Assembly: GCA_031216445.1 (NCBI GenBank) | Contig: CM062219.1 | Coordinates: 8,531,501-8,595,500 of the forward strand | DNA: 64,000 bases | Reading direction: 5' to 3' | From: Lateolabrax maculatus | Taxonomy: Eukaryota; Chordata; Actinopteri; Acropomatiformes; Lateolabracidae | Shown: positions 31,701 through 46,000 of the stretch, piece after piece | Layout of the letters: the number at the start of each line of letters is the position of its first letter | Position numbering within the stretch: the stretch's first letter is position 1 | The notes under the pieces: generated by a model | What the model saw: the letters and a program-made list of their open reading frames with translations, nothing else | What the model was told of the DNA's origin: nothing | Database searches by the model: none | Program-made: the position numbers and the translations under genes

Positions 31701-33834
31701 TTTCCTGTTCTCAAAGCCTGTGCCTGACACAGACAACACTGCAACAATTTGCTCCACCGGTAATGCATTTGTGATTTCTATTACAGGCCGTGGTTGTACT
31801 TTCTTAACATATTGCAATCATCACTATCTTTGTATAGATATCTCAGGTTTCGTCCTTAATTATAAAAGAGCAACTTTTTTTTTCTTTGTACGTATGTATA
31901 CATAATGCCAGATTTTCAGTAGGCATTGACACACAACTGCATTTCGTCATTCAGTATTACTCGATATACCTCAATAAATCATGTTTTAAATTTCCTGTTC
32001 ATAGAGGGCTTGTGATAATAATAGTTGATACTGTGCTACTGAGAGATCATCCAATAAGATATTGGTGAAATTGACTCCTTTGCCAGTTTCTCCTTTGCAC
32101 ATAGGCTCCCAGCCCCTGATACAAGAAGGTATGTTTTCATGTTTCACCATTAAAAAAATCTTATTGATTTTCAACTGTGACCCTCAAAATGTTTGTGTAA
32201 ATTCACTTTCTCAATATAGTTGATACATATTGACATTTTTGGCCTTTTTGCAAGTCCAAGTCAATTTGGATAATTGTTTGTAACATATAAAAGTGTCAGT
32301 CTTCCTGAAGGTCAAAGCAAGTCAGGGTGTGTTCACCAGATTGTAAACAGTCTCAAACCCTTAATATGTCAAAATCAGCTGGAGGAAAATTTAGAAAGTA
32401 TGTCTATGTTTGGGGGTGTTTCAGGTAATAGCACATATAATGTATTATTATCACAAATACAAAAAGCCTAGGAATAAGTAAGCTAGTGTCAATGTAATGG
32501 ATACTGAGGCTCAGAAAAAACAAACAAAAAAACCCCCATAACCCTGTATGGAATTTATTTTCACCATCTTTTATCAGCATGTACTGACAAAGCGCCGAAA
32601 GTAACAAGACCACATGTAGGTAAGCATAAGGCACTAGAAACCTGTTTAAGGCTTACAGGTTAATGTAGGTATGGAAAAATTCTGGAAACTTCTGATTCCT
32701 GAATTACTGAAAAAAAAGCTCTCTTGATGAAATGGGGCTTTCCGGGTATTTGCATTGAAAACAGGTTCATTTCACACAGTTTACGGTGTAGGCACATGCT
32801 GGTCAAATGACCAAGCCAGTGTATTGTAGATGAAAACAGCACTGCAATGTGTTCAAAGGTTGCTACATTATAAAATCACATCAGTGGGAGATTGATATGC
32901 TCTCTTTCATCCAATAGAGTGTAATGGGGTGCTGTCAGAATGACTTCATGTCAAGCTGTCACTCCAGGCTCCGCTCAGTCAAACTGATGCATTTCTGCCA
33001 AAACAGGGCATTGTGTTAGCAAGTACCAGCTATTAAGAGTTAAATATTACAAATAATAAAAGATGGAGACCTCATTTAACTTACTAGGTAATGAGTTACA
33101 AGTTCTACCACCCTCCCAACCTGAAAAAATTGTCAGGTTGTTTACCAGATAGATAATAAGAGTGCTGCTTCAGCAAAGATCTCTGATTTACCTTTTGCTT
33201 CTTTGAACATCATTTTTGCACCTAACTAATTTCACATTTTTTCACCTACAATCTTTGAAATTACCTTTGAAATGTTCAGCTTCTGGAGAGCATTTTTTCT
33301 GTGCTTCTATGCAAATGTTTTGATGATTGTTATAGTTGTTATATTTAACCTGTTTCTTCAAATTAAAGTCTAATGGAGACTGGAGTGTAGGACTGTCATA
33401 GGGAGAAGCCATGGTATTCAAGACTTGAAAATGTTTCTCACACAAATTAAACATCTAAAATTTCCCACAAGCCTCCTCTCTCTCTAAATATAAAACTCTA
33501 TCCCACAGGAGACAATTTTGGAGCTTTAATGCTTAATTTATGGGCAGAGGACTGCCACACTCATATACATGTACTGCCATTGAAATGGAAGGCTAAATCT
33601 TTCTCCACTTCCTCCTTTTTCAACTTAAACACTCTCACTTAATTGAAATGCTATATATAATTATTCTGCAGCTCCTGGTGCCACAAGTTATAACTTTTGG
33701 GGACTTAAGATTTTCGATGTTCTTCTCACAAATGTCTGCTTTAAAAGACTATCCATCCCTCACAGGTATATGGCATTTGGCTCATTAGCCTTCTCCTCTG
33801 GAAAATTTGCGCTTGTACAGGTCGGTTTGCATGT
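28724..33834. other. Non-coding; nothing identified
   Basis: Open frames up to 93 codons (for example minus strand 30297-30578) have no recognised family. No tRNA, rRNA or clear repeat was seen. Confidence 0.35.
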
Positions 33835-33892
33835 TGGGTCAGTGGTTAGTGCTGTTGCCTGACTATAAAAAGGTCCCTGGTTGGTCTTTAGT
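33835..33892 (+). repeat. Fragment of a 'GGTTAGYGCTGTTGCCT' repeat
   Basis: CAGTGGTTAGTGCTGTTGCCT and, after a short gap, AAGGTCCCTGGTT match the very common fish repeat in which this leads into a GGTTCGAATCC-like box. The box itself is decayed here. Confidence 0.55.
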
Positions 33893-34060
33893 GAAGCCAG
33901 CTTTTCTGTTGGTTAGTAAATATGCCCCTGAAATCACCCTTGCACTGTCCTAATAATTTAAGTTGATTGATTTGTCATAACTGTCTGCTTTCTGGCAAAT
34001 TAGACCTATCCTCAGAAAACCACAAGTTCATGAAAAGCTGTTTCAGTGACAGATGTTATT

Positions 34061-34125
34061 ACTCAGCGGTTAGAACAACTAACATCCCACCCCAAGGTCT
34101 TAAGTTCAAATCCATCTCTGACCAA
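34061..34125 (+). repeat. tRNA-like SINE fragment or tRNA pseudogene
   Basis: It has an A-box-like GCGGTTAGAAC near 34066 and a B-box-like AGTTCAAATCC at 34103-34113, spaced as in a Pol III internal promoter. The cloverleaf arms do not pair well enough to call a working tRNA. Confidence 0.4.
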
Positions 34126-34429
34126 CATTTATGTTGCCTTACCATTGGAAGTGGTTGATAATTAGGCTTTATAATTTCTTTAAGCATTTCAGCTAAAGCA
34201 ACTTTGCCCCTCCAACTTTTCAAATAATTTATATTTAGTTCTTTTAATTTTTCAAAGTTGTAGGTCATTCATCTTTGAAAAGGTTACATTTGTAAGAAAT
34301 ATTATCAGAGCTGTTGAATATTTAGAAAAACAGAATTACACTCGACCTCCCTCTTGTCTGAACCTGCTTTTCACCCATCTCAAACCACACTGGCAGCATT
34401 GATAATAGAAAGAGACACAGCTTTAAGGG

Positions 34430-34870
34430 TTTGGTTAAACCTGCAATTACTGATTTTCTTTTCTTTTTTTTTTTTTTTGGCCACTTGGGGGCAGGGGAAA
34501 CAAGTTGTGAACACAACGCTGACATACTGTATCATCACGTTTTTAAGTTGGAACTTGTCAGCAAATTGCTTATTTACACATCAAACTTAACGGAGCAACA
34601 TTATCATTCATTTGAAGTCATGTCTCTGGCCACCTGATGAAGGTAAGTCCATGTTTTACTCTCTTTTAGCTCTTTGAACTCCTGAGGGAACTATTTGGCT
34701 CTTGTGATGCTAAATGTTCCACTATGTTCTCCTGCTTGTTGCTGCCCGTGTCTCTCGGCTGTTTGGTGCTCAGTGGGTTTCACACTATTGCATTGTTCTC
34801 ACACTGTCATTTGATACATTGTTACTATAAAACCAGACCTGTATCTGCCAGCTGCCCCTTCAAACATGAG
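34430..34870 (+). repeat. Non-autonomous interspersed element, copy 2
   Basis: This is the second copy of the family at 21340-21940. It has GGCCACTTGGGGGCAGGGGA, then GTGAACACAACGCTGACATA, then CCACCTGATGAAGGTAAGTC, CTCCTGAGGGAACTATTTG, and a GATACATTGTTACTATAAAA end. A T15 run lies inside its 5' part. Confidence 0.55.
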
Positions 34871-37800
34871 GCAGTGAGGGATTCACTTAAGAGCTGAAAC
34901 AGAATGTGCTAACTGCTGCGAAAATGAATGCAAACAATTCCCCCGTTGTAATGCATCTCAGTGCCTGCTCCCTAAAAGACCTCCTAAATGATGGAGCCTT
35001 TTAGTGAAATCAGATTTAGTCCTAATTGGATGACAGGCTGAGTGTGGACTCCCCCAGGACACTGATGCACATACATGGGGTGGATAAACTAACAATAGCA
35101 CATTAGTAGAATATCATGCCATGCAATAACACCACAACAAATACAACCAGTTTGAAACTTAAAAACTTATCTTTGATACTTTGTCAGGGAGATGTTTTTT
35201 TTGTGCTGGTAAATTATGAGGCTATATCTCGTGGTGTTGCTGGGCAAATACACCAGTAAGTGTCCTTCAATCAGTGTTGGTGTGGGTCTAATTGTCGGCA
35301 CTGTTTATCACTGCCAGTGCAGTATTCCTGTGTTAGGCACTTGACACATTACATAATTTTAAAGTGGTTGAGAAAAATGATCCAGCGGTATACGAGGGGA
35401 AAAAAACAGTCCGTCCTTTCTGTACCATAAGTTACCTAATATGGCCCTCAGACTCACTTATCCAAATAGTCATTGTCTGACCTGCATTAAACCTGACGGC
35501 TGACGCATAACACTAATTTATATTCAACTTCATTTTTCGAACTTATTAGCATGCTTTTTAATTAGCGGAATTAAAATAGAACTAATCTTTAATGTATTAT
35601 TGAGACTTCACAAAACAATTCAAGTAAGAATTTCACCTTCTGGGCAAATTTTCACCTTTTTCATAGCAGATATTTTGACTCTGATAGCAAGAAAAGCACA
35701 TGGGTAGCTAATAAAATGAACAATACCTCCATTTGATTTGAGCTTCCTAGTAAGCATTGCCACTAAACAGAACTGCACATCAGCAAGGCCATGAAACTCG
35801 AAAAACCTATATGGCATGCAGCCATTGTTAATGTTACATGCTGATTACAGCTGTGGTTTTCCTGCTGAAACATGTTAAAACGTCTAACTAAAAGGACTAT
35901 TCTGACCTTATTTCCCATAATTTAATATTTAGTAAAATAGAGTATTTAAGGTACATAATTTAAATCAAATGAAGATGTTTACCTAAGTATCGAGAACAAG
36001 AATCGTCAGAAATGGGAGAGCCTCATAATTACCCTCAGCTCAGACAGACTGAGAAAAATGGAAACACTAATAGGAGCTTCTGCTCTCACACAGAAGCCTA
36101 ACCACTGGAACCTTTTAGAGGGTCTCTTTCTGAGGAATGTCCTGCTGCTTTCCCAGAAAGAAGATTCAAGCTATATAGCCTGTCAAGAGCTTCAAATGGG
36201 AGCAAAGACAGAAGCGGTATGGCTAGTGGCACCCATGATATCTCTTCTAAACACACAGCGCAAGAAATTAAAAAAAGATACTCTTGGGGTAATGCGTTGC
36301 TCCTCAGTGGGGAGCTGCGGTGTTAGATAACACCTCACTTTTCACACAGGTACAAAACAGATGAGGCATCGTTAAGACCTGTCACAAATTTGTTTTTGTC
36401 AGCATAAAATAAAGGTGATGTGGGGATAGCTAACCCATTTGACTGTCTTAAAAAATAAAGGGTGAATCTATTCATTCTCCCCTAAGTGCTGCTTAGGGAT
36501 TCTAGGCAATATTTGATAATGGCACAGCTCGAGTGCTTGTCAAGATATGTAATCAATTCTGAGTTTTCATCCTAGGGATATGTTGACCCATATTTTTGCA
36601 TAATTGTATGGCATTAGGACAGAGTGCAGTGTTTTGAAAATAGCATCCCTGCTGGGAAGGAAAAGAAAAAGGAAAGGAAACAAAAAAAGATTTAGAAAGA
36701 AACAAAAGCACAAATTCACACTCTTTTTCCAGAACGTAATGATACACTGCAAATAGACTAACAGCCAACTTTAAAACACATAGTAAAATGAAGAAGGCTT
36801 TGAAAGTAAAATGTATTTCCTTCCCGCCTTGCTTGAGCCTGTTGTGGGCTTTCTAACATGGTTGACAGGGCATAAGGAGGAGGAGGAAGGGCATCTGACT
36901 GGGCGCTGTTGCAGTCCATTGACTGTTTTCTTCAGAGGGAAAGGTCAGAGGATACAGTACGATAGGACACCTGCTGAAGGTAATCATTAATAAGCCTGCT
37001 GTCCTGTCAGCAGCCCCTGGCTTTACCAGATGTGTTCTCCTGAAAAGAGGGAAATGTGGCAGGGGCGTCCACACATCATTATAATACTATTGTGCTGTCC
37101 CAGGCAGACAGGCAGCAAGTGTGATTTAGGATACAAGAAACAAGACTGAATGTGCTAATGGCATAGTTGGACTGTTGTTAGTTATTGTACTGTACATGTG
37201 TGACCTGTCTGACTGAGAAACTGGAAGCCACAGAGATGCTACCCAGGAATGTCTTGATGTAAAACGTTACCAAGACAACGGCCTCTCATACAGTAGAAGA
37301 CTACCAAGGACAGCTGATAATGTTTGAAACCAGGTTCTGTTGCTGTTCAAATAGTATGACAGGGAACTGTAATGGCTAAGGCCCTAACTACTACTATGCG
37401 GTTGTTTATTATCTGTTCACAGATTGTAATTTAGCAAAGCTCTACAAATTAATAACACAGATTATTTTTTCCTATTTGATGAGGTTATATAAAAGAATGC
37501 AGATTGGCAGCAAAAAAATCCATGATTCAGTTTCTGGCTTTGTAGCTCTGTCTAACCTCTTCCCCCTTGTTCTCTCTCCATCCACTATACTTCACTTGCA
37601 ACTTCATGCAAATAAGTCTCCTGTCCTGCAGAGGAGAAAAGGTGGGAAACCAAATTGGATCGAATGTAATTCAGTTCACCAAGCAGGGAATGAATCGATA
37701 ATGCTGAGAAATGGCTTTCGAAGGACTGAGTGCCCACCTTGGGTAAGAGGTTTCTTCTGTTTACAGCACAACCTGGGCCTGCCTACTTATGTATTTTACG

Positions 37801-40800
37801 ACAGGTTAATCAAGAATAACAGTACCCAGTGCTTCATCCCTGACATCTCTTCGTGTGATGTTCACCATGCAGCACTTCAGAAAATGTCCTGCCTGTTTGC
37901 ATTCTCAAGTGTGATACGTCGGCTTGAATGGTTTTTCCATTGACTGCAGATTTGCATTCTCATCCTTGTGTAATGTATTCATGGAATATAGCTGAGCAAA
38001 CAAACTGGTATAGTTTGTATTTACTCCTAGGCCCATCAAGCTACTTACAAGATACAGTGTTTGTATACTTGTACACACAGATGCCTTATACAGTATCCTA
38101 CTCAAAATGAAACTTCACTTAAGCGGTTGTTTTCTCTCACCTTCTTCTTGCTTCGTCTAACACACACACACACAATTCCAAATGGCATAGAGACCACATT
38201 GCATACCAATGATTACACATGCATACTGAATGAAACTCTCCTCTTTTTTATTTCTACTTATTTTTTTGCAATTGAATACTGACAAAGAACTGAGGAGCAA
38301 TTCATATTACTAGATTATTATAACATAATTATGTGGTTCTAATTATACTTGTACTTTTTATGTAATCATGCAGTATTTATTAGTGCAAAAATGTAATTAC
38401 CCATGTTGACATAACCGAAGGCCCTCTACAACATAGTGTGTGGACACCAGTGATCTGAAGGGACATTAGAGTCGAGCGATTGCTGCTCTACAATGAGAAG
38501 AGGCAGAAGAGGTTGCTCAGGGAGCTAATGTGGACTCATTTTTCTTGCAAGAATTTCACTACATAAGACTACATACATACACACATAAGAGCACTCAAAG
38601 ATCCCGCAGGTGGAGTAGGAGGGGCTACAGAAAATGATGTTGTGATTGGTCTGTGTCTTGGATACCTGGCATGGAGCACCCAAGACTTTATCAGGGGTGT
38701 TTCGTGGACAAGGAGGCATCTTTGCCAGTAGAAAACCCGGGGAACTGTGAATACCTAAAAGAACCTTAAAGCAGAGATTTGTCAAACTTGGGTAGACACA
38801 CTTCCTGCAAATTTGCTGTCTCATCATTTATTACCTCACTTTCCCAAATATAAACTTTTATTTAAGTTTTGAAAGGGTCAGCAAGACAAAGGCTAGTGAG
38901 AGGTAAAAATGTGTTTGCTGTGCAATGTCACGGCTGCACCTGCTGCCACACAACTTATTTAAATGTCGGTAACCCCTTTTAGTCAACTTCTGTACAGTCA
39001 CTCTTAGTTAATTTTGCCTTTAGTGTTTCTAATTGGTGTTTCTTGAGTTACAAGTCTGAGTGTGGTGCTGCTGCTGGTTGCTGCTGCTGGAGGGATGTCT
39101 TGTCAGTGCTGAGCAAAAGGATGTGCTATGAAAGTGTTAATTGGAGCAAAACAACTGAGGCCCTGTGACAGTGGAATCTGTAGTTGTATACTAGTTGAGA
39201 AAAACGCTTTAGGAGTTGCAAGCTTGTAGAGTTGTTTTCTCTCCCACACACACAAAAGTTACACCTTCTCAAATTCGTCATTGTAGGCGCACAAATTCTA
39301 TTGTACAAATCACAAATTAAGGAAACTCATCGGCTCAGAGTTTTGCTGCAGTTGCTGCAGTGAATATGATGCAAAACACATTCACACACCTGTATCAAAG
39401 AATTTGAAGTCACGGACAAAATTTGCACATCCACAAATTAGTATGCGAATTAATGCAGTGCGAGTTGAACACCTGTAGAACATTTTTCTCACAAATATAT
39501 ACATTTTTTTTCCTTGGATATTTTTCTGACAGAAAAATCTATTGACAAGAGCCAATGACTACAAATGCCTGGATCTGCCACTATGAGTCTCAAATGCAGG
39601 TCTTTCGCTCACAAATGACAAGTTCTGCCTGCTTTCACTTTTGCACCACATATCTCAGTAAAATGTGGAACAAAAGTGATTAATGTACCTGTAGGGCCAG
39701 GGCTGGGTGTGGCTTCCGCCATAACCATGCTCCCAGCCAATTCCACTGTCACAGGGGCTCAGTTGTTTTGCCCCAATAACACCTTCATTATGCGGCCCCT
39801 GAGGCACAGCTGTTAAATACAGGAAATGGCCAGTCAGACCATGCCAAGTGCACACCACACATGGGGGGATTGAGAATTCTAGTTTAGAGATTTTGTTTAT
39901 TTCTTTAGACTAAACTAGTTTGTTGGTGCATTTGCTTTCTTTAATTATTGAAATATTTGTACCGATAGACTGATGGTCCTGTTTTGTACTATTTGTAGTT
40001 TAGTTGGTGGTGTTACCAATTTGTTTAAGCTTGTTTTTACCATAGCCTGAGTTAATTTATGTTTAGCTGAACACTCTTTTATGGCCCCAGAAGCTTACTG
40101 TATATTTTTTAAATTGTTTTGCTTCATTTTTGGGTAAATAAAACCCTTTTAAAGCTACCTGCGATCTAGAGTTTCCGAGACTTGTAGAATCTATGTCAAA
40201 GAGGCTTTGAAGCTGGTGGCTTGTGGTGGTCCAACATCTTAGTAAGACACTTTATGTAGCTATTTTCTTTAATTTGTCACCCATTGTTATGTTACTTCAA
40301 GAGCAGTGTATGCAAATCCTCAAAACAGCAGTTGTTTTTTGGGTGCATGGGCTGCCAAATGTACCACTGGCATCATATCATTCAAATATGCTTAGACCAC
40401 ATGTCTTGAGTAATCTCATGTTTAGTTAAACAGTGACAGCACCTATTCACTCTGTATAAAGCTAATAAGGTGGCTATGAGTGCATGTCTACAAGCTGGGC
40501 CTTTGTGTCATTGCAAAGTGTAAAATGTTGTGCAGACACTACAGTTTGTCAACTACCAGGCAAAGCTATGGAAATTGGGGATCCATTAGCAGACCATTAG
40601 CATTTTGTTTGAACAGTTCCTGACTGTGTCTCTCTGCTTGATTTAGTATGGAAGTGAGAGGGGGCAGAGAGAGCAGGAAGGAGAAAAGGCAGGTAAATAG
40701 ACAGGGTGATGTACTGAGAGAGGAGAAAGAAGGAGTAGCTTTTCATCTCATGACAGCCACATCTCAAAGAGAAAGAGGGGGGACAGCAAAGCTGAGGAAA

Positions 40801-42938
40801 AGGGAGAGCTAAAAGATGCAAAGTGAGAGTTACAAAGATGTGGAATATTGCTGGGGGGATCGGGAGAGAGGTAAAGGAAGAGGGGCTGCAAAGAAGAAGA
40901 AGTGAAGCAGGGCAGAGTCACAGAGTTGCCTCTGTCATCAAGGCAACACATCAAGGTATAGGAATAGAGATGAGGAAGGTAGGTTCAACCTTATAGTCAT
41001 TAAGAATACCTTGTGAAAGAGAGGTCTAATTAAAGTTCCATCAAGCTATATTAACATTAAATAAATGTCTGTGTAATTAAACTGTCTGTGTAATGTGGAA
41101 AAGGTTGCTTGTGGGAGACTGCCAAACCTACAGAGAATCAACACAGTAGCTTATAGCTAATTGTTTGGGTTCTCCAGTCCATAATCACACTGTATGGTTG
41201 TTCCCTATTGGCTCTTATCGACCCTCTATATAGGCACCCATTTCCAGATAACAAGCTCAGGCAAGCTGAGTTTACACTACCTGCCCAGTATGATATGGCA
41301 GACAAAGAAAGCTGAACACCCAGAGATTTTTTCTCATGAGTTGGTGGACCAAAGCAGAGCTTAAAGTTGAGGGAATATTGGCAAAAAAAGACTACAAAAG
41401 GATGCCCATGTTGCTGTTTCTGCTGAATGTGTAATATATTATGTATCGTGAGCCAAATGACCTTGAAAAGCCTAAACAATGCCGGGGTTAATTTGCCTTG
41501 ACACTCTTTAGAAGTCTTTTTTCTCTTCCAAAAGTCAAAAATGTGTATAAATAAAACAGGCAGAAAAAGAACTATACAGGATGGATTGTAGAAGAAACAA
41601 AAATATATAAAAGCAAGAGAAACCAAAGCTCTTTTGACTGCATCATTATATCAAATGAAAATTTTGTGTGTCTTAAGTATAATTTGTTATATAGAATTTC
41701 ATTATAATTCTGCCTGGACCAAGATTGTTTTGAAACTTCATGACCTAAACTGGAATTTTGAGTTAAATGATGAAAGGCTGAATAATGGTTAATTTGTAAT
41801 AATGAGTTTAATGCACTTTCAGAGGCAAACCTGATTAATCTGCAAGTGCAGCCACAGACATTTGTAATGGCACTTGAAAGCACTTATGACAGACATAAAG
41901 CCAGATGTAACCAGTGACTCAAGTCACCATACCTGAGGAGAGCTGTGTTGCCCGGAGCAACACTGTCTGCTGTTCTTCTCTTCGCCCATTGAGAGGCATC
42001 CATGACAAACAAGCATGTCCTGCAGCGTGGCCAGGACTGGCTAGCTGCCCTGCTTTCATGTATCCGAGCTCAAAGCTGAGACACCAAAAGGGATGAAGAA
42101 AAAGTTAGAGCAGGGAGACTAACAAAGTTAGAGAGAAGGCAAGGGAGAGAAAGAAACAAAGTAAGGGTGAAGGGTCGAAAACAAACAACACTCACGTTCG
42201 CTGAGGCTACAGCGCTCACGAAACAATGGATTGGAAATTAATGGGTTGGTCATACACACTTAATCTGATGCAGCATTGGCAGTAGCCACCAGAGAGTCTG
42301 AGTACAATTAGAACTGGTTTTGGGGTACTGATTTTCTGATAGATGGCTACTTAGGGGCCCTATACCTCCTGAATAAGAAACCCAGGGCAGTGTCTGGGGA
42401 TGTTACATCAATGCTACTCACGTAACATGCAGAAAATAGAGGGGCTGACTGGCGGTAGGGGGGAGCCGTGCTATTTGGAGTAAATCCACTGATATACAAT
42501 GCACTGAGTGCACATAAGCAGCAGTGGCAAAAAGGAAGGCATACAGTACAGAGAACGCAGACACAATACAAATTCAGGTACACAGTAGGAAATAAAATAT
42601 CTATTTATATAGAAGTTTGGTCACCTTGGACAGTTGTTGATTTTGTTGGTTTTCTAAGTGAAAAGATGTATACTCAAGCTCTGCAGGGAACAAGTCTTGA
42701 ACATGACAGACAAACCACAGCCTTGTAGTTTTATGTACTAGTCTATCCATTTTTGCTTCACATTACCCTGCAGAACATCTCCAGTTAGGTCATTTTTGTT
42801 CACTGCATCTTTGAGAAATAACCACAGATATACAGTAATATTCAGAATGTGAAGGCCAGTGCAGGATCTTAATCTTTTGTTTCTGCCAGTAGTAGTTCAT
42901 GATGTTGCATTAATTGTGATATTCAACCTTTTTTTCAG
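34871..42938. other. Non-coding; nothing firmly identified
   Basis: This is eight kilobases without a recognisable gene. It includes a short (AC)8 at 38159-38174 and an AATAAA-bearing AT-rich segment near 40137. The longest frames (37476-37943 plus, 41138-41626 minus) have no family resemblance and lack exon-like composition. Confidence 0.35.
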
Positions 42939-43042
42939 ATTTATCTTCTTCACAGACTCAGGGACATTACATTTCATGGATTTGTTGATTCTTGCCCAGT
43001 GACCCCATTTTACATTGTGCCCGCAGACAGACAACAGTATTG
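42939..43042 (+). other. Exon-like block of unknown status
   Basis: It is bounded by a good acceptor (ttcaacctttttttcag) and donor (tattg|gtaagc). One frame is open across all 104 nt (LLHRLRDITFHGFVDSCP near the start). There is no recognised homology, and such pairs occur by chance. Confidence 0.15.
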
Positions 43043-46000
43043 GTAAGCTGAAGAGGACATGGTGATGTTTGGCAAACTACACAAATCACATAAGTGGTGG
43101 ATGGAACTGGAAAATGCTGAAGACCCCGCGAGGCACAAAAGGAAGAGTGTACTGTATAGCACAGACTTTCTCACTTTGCCACTTGGTGTATCTGTTACCG
43201 ATTCAAATCATGGAAATTGATCTGGGCTGACTGGGCTGATTGGGTTTTGGAAGGCATGTTGGACCCCTGCTGGGATACTCCTATCCCCAAAGAAGATATC
43301 AATTGATCTGTGCGAGTTACGCTTAGTGCTCCCTAAGTAGCTGCACATTTTCCTAATCCACTGAGTTTAAAGTATGTAGCATCTAGTTACCAAGTTAGGT
43401 AAGTGCTTTCTGTCCTACTTGGAAAATTAAAGGAAAGAACTAAAAACCAAGATATCTCTGCCTCTCATCCTGTGTCAGATCAAGCAGATGTAGTCAAAGG
43501 ATTTGAATTTTGTTGTGATGCTTTGGCCAACAGACCAACAGCTTTACAAGATCAGTGCTTTACTGACCAGTGTGTGTCAGGATGTGTTAGAGTTAGAGTT
43601 TCAGTGATGACAGCTTGTAATTCAGGTTTAATAGAGGTGGCTGACTCATGGCCTTGAATGGAAGGTGCTTGAACTTTGTTATGAAAAAAATCACACTTAC
43701 AATCTTATAGTATTATGTTGCGTATTTGTACAGTGTACAGTATTTCTATGCAGGCATATAATAGACATATCTATTGCATTCACTAAATGCTGAAATTGTC
43801 CAAGGATGAACTACAATGACAATGTGTCTCTGTTTCTGCTCCCTGGGTTCGTGTGCAAGGGGAAATCCACCTATATGAATCCATTCTTCTCTCTAATCAT
43901 GCAATATTTACTGTGCTACTGGCTGCCACGCTTTATGAATTACAATTTTAGAACGCTGAGGATATACTGACATTTTGACGCCCCAGATGATACTGTACAA
44001 CCAAATGTCTCAGCTGCATGAGGAGGAGCACTTGGAGTGGGACAACCTTGATGACCCTTTATGGAATATTTGGCCTTGAAATCCGAGCTTATGTATCGCA
44101 TATGGGTGGCAGGGTTTTTCCTGGCTCAGACTGATGCACCAGCTGGATTCATCCTGAAGTGAGCTGACAAACTGACAGTTTGATGGTGTGTGTGATTGGC
44201 AGGCAGGTACAGTATGCTTCATACTGTTGGTGCCTGAATCTGACGCACAGTGCATCAATATTGTTTACATTTATGTGAAACATCAGATGTTTTGATGTTA
44301 ATTATGTAGAGGAGATCACATTCTGTGGGCAAAGAGGTTGTGGAATAATTTAATCCTATAAAGCAAAAAGCTTACACACATATATAATTAGACCCATCAC
44401 TTTCGAGTGATGCCTCCTCACAGGATCCATGCTGCTCTGTTTATAGCATGTTCCTTGGCGTCAAGTCTGCCACCAGTCGACTTTCAACAGTTTTCTCTGC
44501 ATAACCAAAATAAGTACTTAAGTCATGTAAATGGATTATTATTGTTGGTTGTCAGTTTATGCAGTTCTGAGCACAGTATTTGCGATGGCCACACAGGTAT
44601 ATACTTTAGACAATAACTTCGAATTTGAGTAATAAGCCACAAAATATCCTTTCAAAGGAAGGAAGCGCCCTTCTATACTCCTATACCCTGTTATTTTCAC
44701 ACTCTGAATCCGTGTGGATTGGCTTAAAGTCTGGTATGTACAAAAGCACCAAAGTGACCAGTCAAGTCAGTGAAGAATGGATTTTGGAATATTGAGGTCA
44801 ATGGACGAAACACATCTTCTGCCCTTCAGATTTGGGCATCAGACGGCTGAATTTCTCAGCCGTGTACGGAGGAGCCTTTGGAAAAAGACTGTTGACTCGT
44901 TATGATGTATTCAGCCTTGAAATGTAGACCTGAAAGAGGAATTTAAACGGAAACTTCTCCTCGTGAAATATTATTTGGCCTGTCCTGTTAAGTTAGCTGT
45001 AGCTTTGAGCAAACAATACTTTTGTCTCCACTTCTACCTCAGTTAACCACACTGCGTCACTGATTTAGCAGTTTCTCTAGGTGGCATCTGCTGTTCAGTG
45101 TAGTCCAAGGCGTGTTGGCAAACTTAATAGCTCAACATTCTTAGCATGTTGGCACTTGAATGCTTTCACTGGCTGAAAAAACGAGTGGTGAAAATGAATG
45201 AGTGTCACTGTCTCAACCTTGCTGAAGCATTGTCTGTTGCATGCTCAACCCTTTATCAAAAATTGCTAATAATAATGGTGTCAACTTTATTAAATTAGAA
45301 TGATTGATGACAGTTTTTATAATTTAATTACTTAAAATATGACTAATAACTGGACATTATTTCTGATTATCACATTATTGCATAGCATGTTCCTCTGGGT
45401 ATTGCTAAGGTCATTTGTAGTAACTTTTAGAGACGAATATATTACAGGGGAAAAGTCAGTATGTTTATTTTAAGCATCAGTACTGCTAGTAAAGCAAATG
45501 TGTGTAATGGTTCATTAAATACCAAGTTATAATTAGAGCTCACACAACAGTTCATGGGCATTGCCTTCAAACACATAATGACAAACATTCATTCATTAAG
45601 TACTGCAATTTGGCATTAAAACTGCATTTAGTGTGGACCTGCATTTTACAGAAGAACTTCCACAGCAAATTAGTAATTCAAACAACCGTGTCGAAAACTG
45701 TCACTCTTTCAAAGAACAGCCAGATGGTGAATATCTGAGCTGACGGCCAGGGAGTGTGTTCTTCTTCACCAAAATGACTCAAACAAGGATAGAGCATGAA
45801 CAGCAAGAAACCAAAAAAAAAGTCTTGTCTCAACTGAAATTACGCATATTGCTGCCCCTTGAAATAAATAAAACAATAGTGATGCTGTAAAAACACTTGA
45901 ATTACATAATTAGAACGACAACAGAGTGGTAAAGTATAAAGGAGAAGGCCATGGCTCTGACCACTGTGGTTCACCATTAATAGAGGTTTGTAATCACAAA

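Noticed and set aside
37476..37943. 155-codon plus-strand open frame
   Set aside because: No family resemblance, no promoter or splice context, and composition like the surrounding non-coding DNA. A frame of this length is expected by chance in 64 kb.
41138..41883. Minus-strand open frames of 162 and 103 codons
   Set aside because: Hydrophobic low-complexity translations from AT-rich DNA, overlapping in different frames, with no recognised domain.
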